Positions 9,219 through 17,448 of a DNA stretch of 64,000 bases are shown here, piece after piece. The notes beneath the pieces are model-generated. The model saw only the letters and a list, made by a program, of their open reading frames with translations, searched no databases and had not been told where the DNA came from. Positions within the stretch are counted from its first letter, which is position 1, and the number at the start of each line of letters is the position of its first letter. Position numbers and translations under genes: made by a program. The DNA is taken from NCBI RefSeq assembly GCF_007483665.1, contig NZ_VIQO01000023.1, positions 1 through 64,000 on the forward strand, in the 5' to 3' direction. Origin of the DNA: Catellatospora sichuanensis (GTDB lineage: Bacteria > Actinomycetota > Actinomycetes > Mycobacteriales > Micromonosporaceae).

Positions 9219-9535
9219 CTGTCCTCCTTGAACTCGCCACGAACGCGACTTAGTGATCACATCCGACGGCCGGGCGGACGACAACCCAACGAAATCGCGG
9301 AATCCATGACAGGCAACCCGAACACGTTGAAATCGCAGACCAAACCACGAAGGGGACCAATCGGCGACGCACGCCGTCCGATCGGCCGACGGGGTCCCGA
9401 AATCGGCCAGGCAGCGATCTACCTTCCGGTGCGCAGCTGAAGTACCTTGATCGTTGCGTTTCGGGGGGCCGCTGTGACCCAACGAATCCGCAGACTTTGC
9501 GGCGGCCCCGGCCGCCGCCCACGGGGAGGAGCGGT
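9219..9535. other. Divergent intergenic region
   Basis: 317 bases between the Tat-protein gene and the sensor kinase gene. It must hold both promoters. TTGTCG-N17-TGTGAT on the minus strand is a weak candidate for the Tat gene. I see no strong palindrome and no small gene. Confidence 0.4.
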
Positions 9536-10771
9536 ATGAGCAGCCGGAGTGTGCGGTGGCGTGTCGCGGAACTGCCGACGACCAGGGCCGGCGTCGAGCG
9601 GGCGTTCTCGTACTTCATCGCGGGCGTCCGCCTCGGCACCCTCGCGCAGATGATCCCCGCCGTGCACACCGGCGTGGCGACCTCGCCGCACGGCGCCGCC
9701 TACCTCGTGTGCTGGATCGCCGCGGCCGTCGCCACCGTGACCGTGAGCGTGGTGACGCTCGTGCGCCGCCGTCCGCTCGGCGCTGCGGCCTCCGCGGCGG
9801 ACTTCGCACTGGCCTGCCTGCTGCTGGCGCTCGCGCCGCTGGTACTGGAATCCGGCGAACGCTTCGGCACGTGGGTCGCCTACCAGCCCGGCTACGCACT
9901 GTCGATCATCATCACGGCCAGCGGCGTCCGCAGCCTCACCCTCTGGGCGGGCGGTCTGCTCGGCGTCGTCGTCAGCTACCTGGTGTATCTGGGCGCCTCC
10001 GCCGGCGGGTCGATGATTTCGACCGCCGTCGGCAACATCCTCACCTACGTGGTGTACGCGCTGGTCACCCGCATGTTCTTCGGCTACACGCGCCGCATCG
10101 CGCACGACGCCGACACTTCCCGGGCCCGGGCGGCCGAACTGGCCCGGCGCGAGGAGGAACGCCGCGCCCAGGTCATGATGCACAACGGCGTCGCCGTGAT
10201 GCGCCTGCTCACCGAGCCCAGCACCGAGGCGGCCCGGTCCGGGCTCATCGACCTCGCCGAGGTCGAACTCCAGCGCATGCGCTCCTACCTGCGCGGTCGC
10301 GAGCAGCACGGGGACGGGACGGCCGCCGAGCCCGGCCATTCCGTGGCCCTCGCCGCGATGGTCGGGCGGGTGTGCGACCGGTTCGCCGACCTGAACGTCG
10401 ACGCCCTGCTCGATCTCGGCGTCGGCCTGAGACTCCGCGCCGCGCAGGCCGACGCCCTGGAACGCGCGCTGGAGAGCCTGCTGCTCAACGTACGCGTGCA
10501 CGCCCGCGCGGACGGCGTCGTCGTGCACCTCGACCAGGGTGCCGGTGGGAGCTGGACGCTGACCGTACGCGACGACGGTGTCGGCTTCGACCCGGCGGCG
10601 AGGACCGGCGGAATCGGGCTGCGCGAAGTCGTCGTCGGCGAACTGCGGAGGCAGGGCCTCGCCGTCCAGATCGAGTCCGCCGTGGCCGAGGGCACGACCG
10701 TGACGATCTCGTCCCGCCCCGCGACGGCGGCCGTCGGGTCGGGCCGTGACGCCCTCGCGGACGCGGCATGA
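9536..10771 (+). CDS. Membrane sensor histidine kinase with atypical H-box
   Basis: 411 residues. About five or six hydrophobic segments lie within the first 180 residues. A charged coiled linker (RARAAELARREEERRAQ) follows, then MMHNGVAVMRLL, where His216 sits at the place of the LHD motif of NarL/DesK-type (HisKA_3) kinases. The ATPase domain has an N-box-like ESLLLNVRVHARA, VRDDGVGFDP (G1) and GGIGLREV (G2). ATG 9536 has GGGGAGGAG just upstream. It overlaps the response regulator gene by four bases (ATGA), so the two form one system. The extracytoplasmic part is minimal, which suggests intramembrane sensing. Confidence 0.8.
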   Translation: MSSRSVRWRVAELPTTRAGVERAFSYFIAGVRLGTLAQMIPAVHTGVATSPHGAAYLVCWIAAAVATVTVSVVTLVRRRPLGAAASAADFALACLLLALAPLVLESGERFGTWVAYQPGYALSIIITASGVRSLTLWAGGLLGVVVSYLVYLGASAGGSMISTAVGNILTYVVYALVTRMFFGYTRRIAHDADTSRARAAELARREEERRAQVMMHNGVAVMRLLTEPSTEAARSGLIDLAEVELQRMRSYLRGREQHGDGTAAEPGHSVALAAMVGRVCDRFADLNVDALLDLGVGLRLRAAQADALERALESLLLNVRVHARADGVVVHLDQGAGGSWTLTVRDDGVGFDPAARTGGIGLREVVVGELRRQGLAVQIESAVAEGTTVTISSRPATAAVGSGRDALADAA

Positions 10772-11466
10772 GGCCCACCGTCGCGGTCGTCGAGGACACG
10801 TCGCTGATACGCGACTCGTTCGGCCTGCTCATGCCCGGCCTCGACGTGGTCGCGGCGGTCTCGACGGTGGAAGAGCTGATCCGCCGGCGACCGGTCGTCG
10901 ACCTGATCGTGCTCGACCTGCACCTGGCGAACCTGGAGCAGCAGCCTGACGTGCGGCAGGGCATCGCCGCGATCCGCGCGCTGACCGGGTGCGGCTACCG
11001 CATCTGCGTCTACAGCCAGGAGGAGCGCCGGTTCGTCCTGGCCGCGTGCCTGGCCGCGGGAGCGAGCGGGGTCGTCTCCAAGGCCCTGCCGACCGGCCGT
11101 GCCGAGCAGTTGTTCCTCGAGGTCGCCGCCGGCGGCACCGTCGTGCCCCAGCCGGTCGTCGGGATCCTCGAGGTCCTGGTCCGGCGCGACTGCATCACGC
11201 TGCTCAGCGAGCGCCAGCGCCAGATCCTGCACGGCCGCGCCCGCGGGCTCAGCTACGCCCAGGTCGCCAAGCAGCTGTATGTCAGCGAGTCCACGTTGCG
11301 TGGCTACTGGCTGGATCTGACCCGGTCGCTGTCGGAGTCCCTGCGCAACCTCACCCCCGGCGAGATCGAACGAGCCCTCGGGCTCGCGCCGGGGGACCTC
11401 CTGGAGTTCTGGTCCGGGGAGGCGACCGACGCGAAGTCCTGGTGGCGCGCCGACAGCGGCAGGTGA
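10768..11466 (+). CDS. NarL/LuxR-type response regulator
   Basis: 232 residues. The receiver domain has the acidic pair E9-D10, phospho-acceptor D50 in VLDLHL, a Ser in CVYSQEE and Lys in VVSKA. The C-terminal LuxR-like helix-turn-helix reads LSERQRQILHGRARG then YAQVAKQLYVSESTLRGYW. The tail after the HTH is about 45 residues longer than usual and ends GEATDAKSWWRADSGR. ATG overlaps the kinase stop. No target genes are evident; the neighbouring genes run on the opposite strand. Confidence 0.85.
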   Translation: MRPTVAVVEDTSLIRDSFGLLMPGLDVVAAVSTVEELIRRRPVVDLIVLDLHLANLEQQPDVRQGIAAIRALTGCGYRICVYSQEERRFVLAACLAAGASGVVSKALPTGRAEQLFLEVAAGGTVVPQPVVGILEVLVRRDCITLLSERQRQILHGRARGLSYAQVAKQLYVSESTLRGYWLDLTRSLSESLRNLTPGEIERALGLAPGDLLEFWSGEATDAKSWWRADSGR

Positions 11467-11492
11467 CCGGTCCGGCAGGGCCGCGGGGCGGA

Positions 11493-11939
11493 TCAGCGCG
11501 ACCGACGCCGCGCAGCGGTCGACGGACGCAGGCAGTGGCGAGGTACGGCGATGGAGCGGCGCCGGTCACCGCGGTGCCGCGGTGAGGCACCGCCGGGAAG
11601 GTCACGGAACGCGGCCGCGAGCAGCTGGTCGGCGCGTAGCGCCCGGATGACCGCACGGATGTGCGGCGGCGGATCGGCGACCGTCAGGTGTACGCCCCGT
11701 TGCAGCGCGCTGGTCCGGAAGAGCATCAGCACGCTGATTCCCGCGGCGTCGATCGCGTCGAGGGCGGCGACGTCCACGGTGAGCCGGTCGGTGGGATAGC
11801 GGTCGAGCGCGACACCGATCGCCCTTCCCAGCTGGTGTGCGGTGGTGGAGTCCAGTCGCCCGCGGGCGGTCAGGTACACGCCCACCGCCGAGGTGTACAG
11901 GCGCAGCTCCAGCTTGTCGGTCATCGGCCGCTCGCTCAC
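11493..11939 (-). CDS. STAS-domain protein (anti-sigma antagonist-like)
   Basis: 148 residues. Residues 7-110 form a STAS domain: LRLYTSAVGVYLTARGRLDSTTAHQLGRAI, then LTVDVAALDAIDAAGISVLMLF, then HLTVADPPP. In SpoIIAA-type antagonists a Ser in the D-S/T-S-G loop is phosphorylated by the partner kinase. Here that loop reads DAAG, with no acceptor. A basic 30-residue tail follows. GTG 11939 is the first start; ATG 11924 is also possible. It converges on the response regulator gene with a 26-base gap. No anti-sigma factor is adjacent; the MEDS-ATPase at 37.8 kb is too far to pair by position. Confidence 0.75.
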   Translation of the reverse strand: MSERPMTDKLELRLYTSAVGVYLTARGRLDSTTAHQLGRAIGVALDRYPTDRLTVDVAALDAIDAAGISVLMLFRTSALQRGVHLTVADPPPHIRAVIRALRADQLLAAAFRDLPGGASPRHRGDRRRSIAVPRHCLRPSTAARRRSR

Positions 11940-12089
11940 GTCGTCGTGATGGTCGGGATCCGCTCACGGTTCCCCGTTCGGCGCCTTCTCAACCCTCGAT
12001 TTCATCACGATTGGGCAACAAGCCGACGCTCCTGCTCGATCGGTCGAGAGTAGAGGGGTGGTCGCGATGGTCTTGCCGTACCTAGACGC

Positions 12090-12104
12090 TGGTGCAACGA
12101 TGCA
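12090..12104 (+). promoter_or_regulatory. Candidate LacI operator upstream of tautomerase
   Basis: TGGTGCAACGATGCA, with TGCA half-sites flanking ACGA. It differs at one base from the site before the alginate-type transporter operon (20770) and matches the two sites before the PL7 lyase. A TACCTA -10-like hexamer ends five bases upstream; the -35 is weak. Confidence 0.6.
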
Positions 12105-12206
12105 GTAACGCCATTCGCCGACCGGCGGGCCTCAGGGCTCATCCACGGTGGAACCGCCTCGATGAAGCGCTGATCCGCAGCAAACCCTCATCACCAGGAG
12201 TCGCTC

Positions 12207-12395
12207 ATGCCCAACATCACCGTCGAGTTGCTTGCGGGACGCAGTCTCGACCAGCGGCGGCAGTTCGTCGAGGCGGTCACCGCGCAGGCCGAGGCGATCC
12301 TGGGCGCCCGGCGCCAGGACGTGCGAATCCTGTTCGTGGAGATCAGCGGCGAGCTCGTCGCCAAGGGCGGGGTGCTGGCCGTCGACGCCGAATGA
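12207..12395 (+). CDS. 4-oxalocrotonate tautomerase family protein
   Basis: 62 residues, the standard size of a 4-OT subunit. It begins MPNITVELLAGRS, so Pro1 after Met removal would be the catalytic base. RRQFVEAVTAQAEAILG gives the helix and VRILFVEISGELVAKGG the second strand and loop. The family catalyses keto-enol tautomerisation of 2-oxo acids as hexamers. CAGGAG lies seven bases before the ATG. An operator shared with the alginate-type genes lies about 100 bases upstream, so it may act on an unsaturated uronate-derived keto acid; that is inference. It is followed by a strong terminator and converges on the DUF624 end of the lyase operon. Confidence 0.85.
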   Translation: MPNITVELLAGRSLDQRRQFVEAVTAQAEAILGARRQDVRILFVEISGELVAKGGVLAVDAE

Positions 12396-12406
12396 CGCCA
12401 CGGCGC

Positions 12407-12436
12407 GAGCGGTGCGCCAGGTCGGGCGCACCGCTC
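12407..12436. terminator. Strong hairpin terminator between convergent genes
   Basis: A perfect 12-bp stem, GAGCGGTGCGCC at 12407-12418 and GGCGCACCGCTC at 12425-12436, with a six-base loop. It lies between the tautomerase stop and the end of the DUF624 gene and can serve both. Confidence 0.8.
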
Positions 12437-12460
12437 AGGGCGTCGAGAACGTGCCGCGGG

Positions 12461-13114
12461 TCAGCTGCCGCCGCGTGGAGCCGCCAGGTGCAGGGCGACC
12501 AGCAGCGGCAGCGTCGGACCGAAAAGCAGCGGACCGACCGCGAGCGGCAGTGCGACCAGCGGCGCGGCCACCGCGACGGCCAGCAGCAGCAGACCTCGCC
12601 GCGGTGATCCGAATGCCAGGACCAGCGCACGACGGCGTAGGCGCGGCCGGTCGGCGAGCGGGCCGTCGACGGCGGCCGCCGCGGCCAGCGCAAGGTGGTA
12701 CGGCACGAACGCGGTCAGCACCCCGACCTGAGCGGCCAGCAGCGCGAACGCCATCGGCGAGGGCTGCCCGGCAAGGAAGACGACATTGACGACGAGCACC
12801 GCGAAGGCCGCCGTGGACGCCAGCGAGTGCCGCCACAGCATCCGCCAGTAGCCGCCGAAGGCGCGCAGCGTGCCGGTGAAGCAGCGCTCGTCCTCGCCGG
12901 TGCGCCACCGGTACAGCGCGTGCCCGGCTGCGGCGTAGGCCGGCAGCCAGCTGACCACGGCCAGGCTGAGCAGTAGGAACGCGAGCCCGGCCAGGGCCGG
13001 GTAGGCGATCCACGCCATGGCCCGCAGGGCGAGCCCGTACCAGTTCGGCCCGCGCGGGCGTCGCCGCGACGGGCCGGCGGCGGACAGTACGGTCGGCGGC
13101 GTCATGGCAGTCAT
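12461..13114 (-). CDS. DUF624 (YesL-like) membrane protein
   Basis: 217 residues with about five or six membrane segments (AWIAYPALAGLAFLLLSLAVVSWLPAY and later AVAVAAPLVALPL). The family signature region is WLPAYAAAGHALYRWRTGEDERCFTGTLRAF, then FGGYWRMLW. DUF624 proteins sit next to sugar ABC transporters and polysaccharide lyases, as YesL does in the Bacillus rhamnogalacturonan locus; their function is unknown. ATG 13114 overlaps the stop of the upstream lyase gene by four bases. It is the last gene of the operon, before a terminator. Confidence 0.75.
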   Translation of the reverse strand: MTAMTPPTVLSAAGPSRRRPRGPNWYGLALRAMAWIAYPALAGLAFLLLSLAVVSWLPAYAAAGHALYRWRTGEDERCFTGTLRAFGGYWRMLWRHSLASTAAFAVLVVNVVFLAGQPSPMAFALLAAQVGVLTAFVPYHLALAAAAAVDGPLADRPRLRRRALVLAFGSPRRGLLLLAVAVAAPLVALPLAVGPLLFGPTLPLLVALHLAAPRGGS

Positions 13115-15114
13115 CCCAGCACACCCGTCCACGGCTGCGCGGAGGTGTGCAGGGTGACCCCGTCGCGGATCACGCGGGTGGCGGCGACGACGGCGACGCG
13201 GTCGCCGGAGATGATCACGGCGGCTGCGTCGGCGTGTACGCCCGCATCGTCGATCTCCCGGGACAGCGGCGCGACGAGCACGGTCTCGTCGCCGAAGGTC
13301 ACGCCCTGGTGCAGCGCGGCCGCCCGGGCCGGTTCCGGTTGCAGGGTGCCGGTCGGCTCCAGCGCGGTGAGGAACGCGGTACGGGGCACCCGAGGGCTGG
13401 TCGCCCGTACCGTGTGCAGGTTCTTCGTGATGCGCAGGCTCGGCGTGGACGAGGTCGGGTTGGCGTCGATGACGGTGATGCCGGTGGTGAGCGTCGCGCC
13501 GGCCGGGGCGAACCGGGTCACCCAGGCCTGGCCGGGCCCGGACCGCAGCACCAGGCGTGATTCGTCGAGCTGCTCGGCGGGCCAGTCGCTGTGCAGCAGC
13601 ATCGTCCACTCGCGGGGCGCGGTCGCGGCGAGCTCGTCAAGGATCACGATCCGGCCGCGCGGCGTCGTGACGAGGGTCCGGTCGCAGCGTACGACGCCGA
13701 GGCCGCGGTCGAACATCGCGCCGACCTCGGCGGTCGCATGGGCGAACCCGGCCTCGGCGAGCACGTCGCGCACCCTGGCCTGGTGCTCGTACGGCAGGTC
13801 TTTGTACACGTGGTAGCGGTCCTCGTTGGCCCAGCCCTGGCCGTCCACGAGCACGGTGTTGTGGTACTCGGCCCGTTTGCGGTTGCAGTAGCCGTCGTCG
13901 ACGGCCAGGAACGCCCCGTGCGAGGCGAGCACGAACGCGCCCGCGTCGGGGTGGTGGTGGCCCGCGTTGAGGGTGGTCCAGCCCCGCTCGTTGCGCAGCC
14001 GCTCGGCGGTCTCCCAGGCGTGGTGCCCGCCGCCGGGGCTGGCTTTGAAGCTGACGAAGGTGGCGTCGTCGTGCCAGCCGGTCCGGGCGACGACCTGCCC
14101 CAGGTCGGGGAAGTGGGCGGTGGTCGGGGTGGCTGCGGCCGGATCGACGGCGGGCACGCTCGGGTCGTACCACAGCAGTTCCAGGTAGGCCTCGGCCATC
14201 ACGCCCGGCTTGACGCCGGAGGCGTACGCCTCACGCCAGAAAAACTCGCGGGCGACCTTGTCCGCGAGCCACTGCGCCTCGCCGATGCGGTACGCGGAGG
14301 CGAGTTTGTAGTAGAGGGCGACGCTGTGTCCGCTGCGCCGATCGTGGCAGTCGCCGTGGTCGACGTTCTCCTGGAAGCCGGGCGCGCACTGGTGCAGCCG
14401 CCAGCCGAAGGTGTTGCGCAGGAAGCCGCCGTGCCGCCACAGGTCGTCGCCTTCGGCGTGCTGGACCAGGTCGGCGTAGACGGCCAGCCACGGCACGCCG
14501 TAGCGCCAGTAGACGACGCCTTCGGAGTCGGATCCGTCGGCCGGCATCAGTTCCAGCACGGTCTCCATGCCGGCGCGGGCCCGTTTGGTCCAGTCCGGAC
14601 GGTCCAGCACGTAGCCGGCCGCGGCCAGGCCGGTGTGGCAGATCCAGTGGTGGTTCTGCCAGTAGCTCGACGACCACCAGCCGCCCTCGGTGGCCACGGC
14701 GTAGTCGTACAGCCGCTGCCCCTGCAGCTCCAGTTTCTCGCGCAGCAGCTCGGCCCGCTCGGGACCGAGGTCCTCGCGCAGCCAGCTGTAGGCCAGCGAC
14801 AGCCCGTGCAGCAGCCAGCCCGCGTCGAGGTCGTGGTCGGGCAGGTTCGCCTTGCCCCAGTGCGGGTACGCCACGCAGGTGGAGATCCAGCGCCACGCCT
14901 CGTCGAGGTAGCCGCGCTGGCCGGTGAGCCGGTAGGCCAGGGCGAGGTTGGCCGCGGCCGGACCGAAGTAGGTGATGCTGGCCGTGGGGTGTTCGGCGGG
15001 CGGGTGCTGCAGCCGGTACCACTCGCACTGCTCGTACAGCCGCCGCCACTGCTCGCGGTGGGTGGTGGACAGCGATTCGCGCAGCTGGTCGAGACGGTCG
15101 GGAATGAGCAGCAT
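13111..15114 (-). CDS. Heparinase II/III-type polysaccharide lyase
   Basis: 667 residues, no signal peptide, so probably cytoplasmic. An alpha-barrel half (to about residue 350) contains SSYWQNHHWICHTG. A beta half follows with HHHPDAGAFVLASHG, DDGYCNRKRAEYHNTVLVDG and GWANEDRY, the His/Tyr-containing motifs of heparinase II/III-like lyases (families such as PL12, 15, 17, 21). These enzymes cleave uronate-containing oligosaccharides by beta-elimination. With a PL7 alginate lyase under the same operator, an oligoalginate lyase role is the best guess. It is followed by DUF624 with a four-base overlap and preceded two bases away by a second lyase gene. Precise family and linkage are not assignable by eye. 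Confidence 0.8.
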   Translation of the reverse strand: MLLIPDRLDQLRESLSTTHREQWRRLYEQCEWYRLQHPPAEHPTASITYFGPAAANLALAYRLTGQRGYLDEAWRWISTCVAYPHWGKANLPDHDLDAGWLLHGLSLAYSWLREDLGPERAELLREKLELQGQRLYDYAVATEGGWWSSSYWQNHHWICHTGLAAAGYVLDRPDWTKRARAGMETVLELMPADGSDSEGVVYWRYGVPWLAVYADLVQHAEGDDLWRHGGFLRNTFGWRLHQCAPGFQENVDHGDCHDRRSGHSVALYYKLASAYRIGEAQWLADKVAREFFWREAYASGVKPGVMAEAYLELLWYDPSVPAVDPAAATPTTAHFPDLGQVVARTGWHDDATFVSFKASPGGGHHAWETAERLRNERGWTTLNAGHHHPDAGAFVLASHGAFLAVDDGYCNRKRAEYHNTVLVDGQGWANEDRYHVYKDLPYEHQARVRDVLAEAGFAHATAEVGAMFDRGLGVVRCDRTLVTTPRGRIVILDELAATAPREWTMLLHSDWPAEQLDESRLVLRSGPGQAWVTRFAPAGATLTTGITVIDANPTSSTPSLRITKNLHTVRATSPRVPRTAFLTALEPTGTLQPEPARAAALHQGVTFGDETVLVAPLSREIDDAGVHADAAAVIISGDRVAVVAATRVIRDGVTLHTSAQPWTGVLG

Positions 15115-15116
15115 GG

Positions 15117-16673
15117 TCAGCTCCTGTCCTGCGGGATCGTGCGGTACACCGAGCGGAAGGTGACCTCGGTGGCGTCGTGCGCGGTCCAGTCCACGTGGGT
15201 GCGGGACCGCTGCGGGTCGTCGGCCGGGCCGGGGCCGGGCCGGGCGGTGAAGAACGCCGCCGTGTCGGCGGTGTGCGTGCCGTGCAGCGTCCGGTCACCG
15301 GCCCAGACGGTGGTGACGGCATCGCCGACGGCTCGCACCTGCAGTTCGGTGTCGGGGCGCAGGTGCAGGGCGATCCGGCGGGGCCGGTCGGCGCGCACGG
15401 TCAGCTCGTCGGTCAGGCTGCCGTCGTGCAGGGTGAGCCGCCGCGTCGCGGTCACCCCGGGGTACGCGCTGTCGCAGGCGACTTCGACGCCGTGCGCGTC
15501 GGCGCGGACCAGGCGCCCGGCGCATTCGGCCTGCTCCTGCCCGTCGACGGAGAACGCGGGGTGGGCGGCGGTGGAGGCGTAGTGCTCGCGCCAGCCGGGA
15601 TGCCCGTACGGGACCTGGCCGGGGTCGGGTTGCCAGGGGGTGTGCGGGCCGTAGAGGTAGAGGGCGAGCTTGTCCCGGTGTCCGTGGGAGCCGCCGTGCG
15701 GCCCGAAGTCGACTATCGCGGTGAGGTCGGGGCCGCGCAGGACGGCGTACCCGGCGTCGCCGAACACGGTCACCGGTTCGGGTTCCCCTGGTGCCGGCAG
15801 CAGCTGCGCGCTCAGCTCGGCCAGGTCGGCCAGTTCCTGGTCGTAGGCGGGCCGCCGGTACGGGCCGTCGTGCAGGGCGGGCAGCTGCCCCGGCCGGGCG
15901 ATCACGGTCAGCGCACGGGCCATCGCGGCCAGCCGCGCCGCGACGTCGCCCGGGACGGCCACGTCCGGGCAGGCGCGCAACGCCAGCAGGTAGGCCCGCA
16001 GCACGAAGGCGTGGTAGTAGGTGCTGGCCTCCCATTCCCAGCCGTCGGCCCCGGTGGCGGCGAGCACGTGGCTGAAGACGCCGTGCTCGCCGGTGAGCCA
16101 GTCCGGGTCGCCGGTGCATACGGCGCCTGCGGCCAGGTGCCAGGCGGTGTAGTTGGAGCGGAACCGGTCCTGGGCGACCAGGGTGTCGCGGGCGAGTGCG
16201 GCGCGGGCGGCCAGGGTGCGGCGCAGCGGTCCGGCGGCCCCGGCGCGCATGGCGGCCTCGCCGATGGTCACCGCCCAGATCGACTCGGTAAGGGCCTGCT
16301 GGAACAGGTGCCCGCGGTGCATCCACGCGTCGGCGTCGTCGTTCTCGGTCGCGCCGAGCCGCTCGTACAGTGCGGTGTAGCGGTCCAGCAGGTCGACGGC
16401 GGCGGCGCGGTCGCGGGGTGTGCCGGTGCGGGCCAGGCGGCGGATCTCGCGGGCGCAGGCCTGGTGGGCCAGCACCGTCCACGCGCCGCGCACCTCGGGG
16501 GTGTCGATGCGGCAGCCGTGCGCGCAGGGCGCGCCGTCCGCCGGGAACCGCCCGCCGAGCAGGCCGACGTGGTCGAGTTCGACGCCGTGAGCGGGACAGA
16601 CGTAGCGGTGCCACCAGCCGCCGCGCTGCTCGGGCAGCGCGACGACCGGCGGCGAGGCGACCGTGGAGGTCAC
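15117..16673 (-). CDS. Second heparinase II/III-type lyase
   Basis: 518 residues from GTG 16673, which overlaps the SDR stop by four bases (GTGA); the longer in-frame start at 16745 runs into that gene and is rejected. The helical part has SNYTAWHLAAG and WEWEASTYYHAFVLRAYLLAL. The beta part has FGPHGGSHGHRDKLALYLYG, the G-x-H-G-H-x-D-K-L signature of heparinase II/III-like lyases. There is no signal peptide. It probably acts with the neighbouring lyase on imported oligouronides, perhaps one exolytic and one acting on different residues (inferred). Confidence 0.8.
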   Translation of the reverse strand: MTSTVASPPVVALPEQRGGWWHRYVCPAHGVELDHVGLLGGRFPADGAPCAHGCRIDTPEVRGAWTVLAHQACAREIRRLARTGTPRDRAAAVDLLDRYTALYERLGATENDDADAWMHRGHLFQQALTESIWAVTIGEAAMRAGAAGPLRRTLAARAALARDTLVAQDRFRSNYTAWHLAAGAVCTGDPDWLTGEHGVFSHVLAATGADGWEWEASTYYHAFVLRAYLLALRACPDVAVPGDVAARLAAMARALTVIARPGQLPALHDGPYRRPAYDQELADLAELSAQLLPAPGEPEPVTVFGDAGYAVLRGPDLTAIVDFGPHGGSHGHRDKLALYLYGPHTPWQPDPGQVPYGHPGWREHYASTAAHPAFSVDGQEQAECAGRLVRADAHGVEVACDSAYPGVTATRRLTLHDGSLTDELTVRADRPRRIALHLRPDTELQVRAVGDAVTTVWAGDRTLHGTHTADTAAFFTARPGPGPADDPQRSRTHVDWTAHDATEVTFRSVYRTIPQDRS

Positions 16674-17434
16674 CGGAACCACGCCCCGCCGTCGATGTCG
16701 ACGGTGGACCCGGTGGTGTATCCGGCCGCGTCGGAGCTGAGCCACACGACCGCCCCGGCGACCTCGCCGACGGAACCCGGGCGCTTGAGCGGCACCCCGG
16801 CGACGATGTTCTGCTGGGCCTGCGGCGGCGTGAACGTGTTGTGGAACGCGGTGTCGCCGATGAAGCCGGGTGCCAGCGCGTTGACCGTGATGCCGTCGGC
16901 GGCGAGTTCCTTGGCCAGGCCCTTGGTGAGGCCGCGGATGCCGGCCTTGGCGGCGGCGTAGACGGCGGTGCCGGGGCCGCCGCCGTTGTGCGCGGCCAGC
17001 GACGACATGGTGATGATCCGGCCGCGGGCGCCGGCCTTGCGCAGGTGGGGCAGGGCCGCGCGGACGGTCCGGAACGTCGCGCCGAGGTTGACGTCGACGA
17101 CCCGGGCGAAGTGCTCGTCGCTCATGTCGGCGACGGGCACCCGGCCGACGAGGTGGCCCGCGTTGCAGACGACGATGTCGAGGCCGCCGAGGAACGCGGC
17201 CGCGTCCTCGACCAGCCGGTCGACGGCGGCGCTGTCGGTGACGTCGGCCTGCAGCGCGACGGCGCGGCGGCCGACCGCGGTGACCGCGGCGACGACCTCG
17301 GCCGCGCCGGCCGCGGACTGACCGTAGTGGACGGCGACGTCGGCACCGGCCTGGGCCAGGGACAGGGCGATGGCGGCGCCGATGCCGTGGCCGGCACCGG
17401 TGACCAGGGCGCGGCGGCCGGTCAGGTCGAACAT
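16670..17434 (-). CDS. SDR-family oxidoreductase, possible DEH reductase
   Basis: 254 residues, classical short-chain dehydrogenase size. TGAGHGIG is the nucleotide-binding motif, CNAG follows, and the catalytic triad is visible as Ser in MSSLA and YAAAK. PGFIGDTAF and a C-terminal GSTVDIDGG complete the fold. In alginate pathways an SDR reduces 4-deoxy-L-erythro-5-hexoseulose uronate to 2-keto-3-deoxygluconate. Its place between transporter and lyases fits this, though FabG-like SDRs are too general to prove it. GGAGTCACCACCC precedes ATG 17434. It lies 14 bases after the permease gene and overlaps the next lyase gene. Confidence 0.8.
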   Translation of the reverse strand: MFDLTGRRALVTGAGHGIGAAIALSLAQAGADVAVHYGQSAAGAAEVVAAVTAVGRRAVALQADVTDSAAVDRLVEDAAAFLGGLDIVVCNAGHLVGRVPVADMSDEHFARVVDVNLGATFRTVRAALPHLRKAGARGRIITMSSLAAHNGGGPGTAVYAAAKAGIRGLTKGLAKELAADGITVNALAPGFIGDTAFHNTFTPPQAQQNIVAGVPLKRPGSVGEVAGAVVWLSSDAAGYTTGSTVDIDGGAWFR

Positions 17435-17448
17435 GGGGTGGTGACTCC

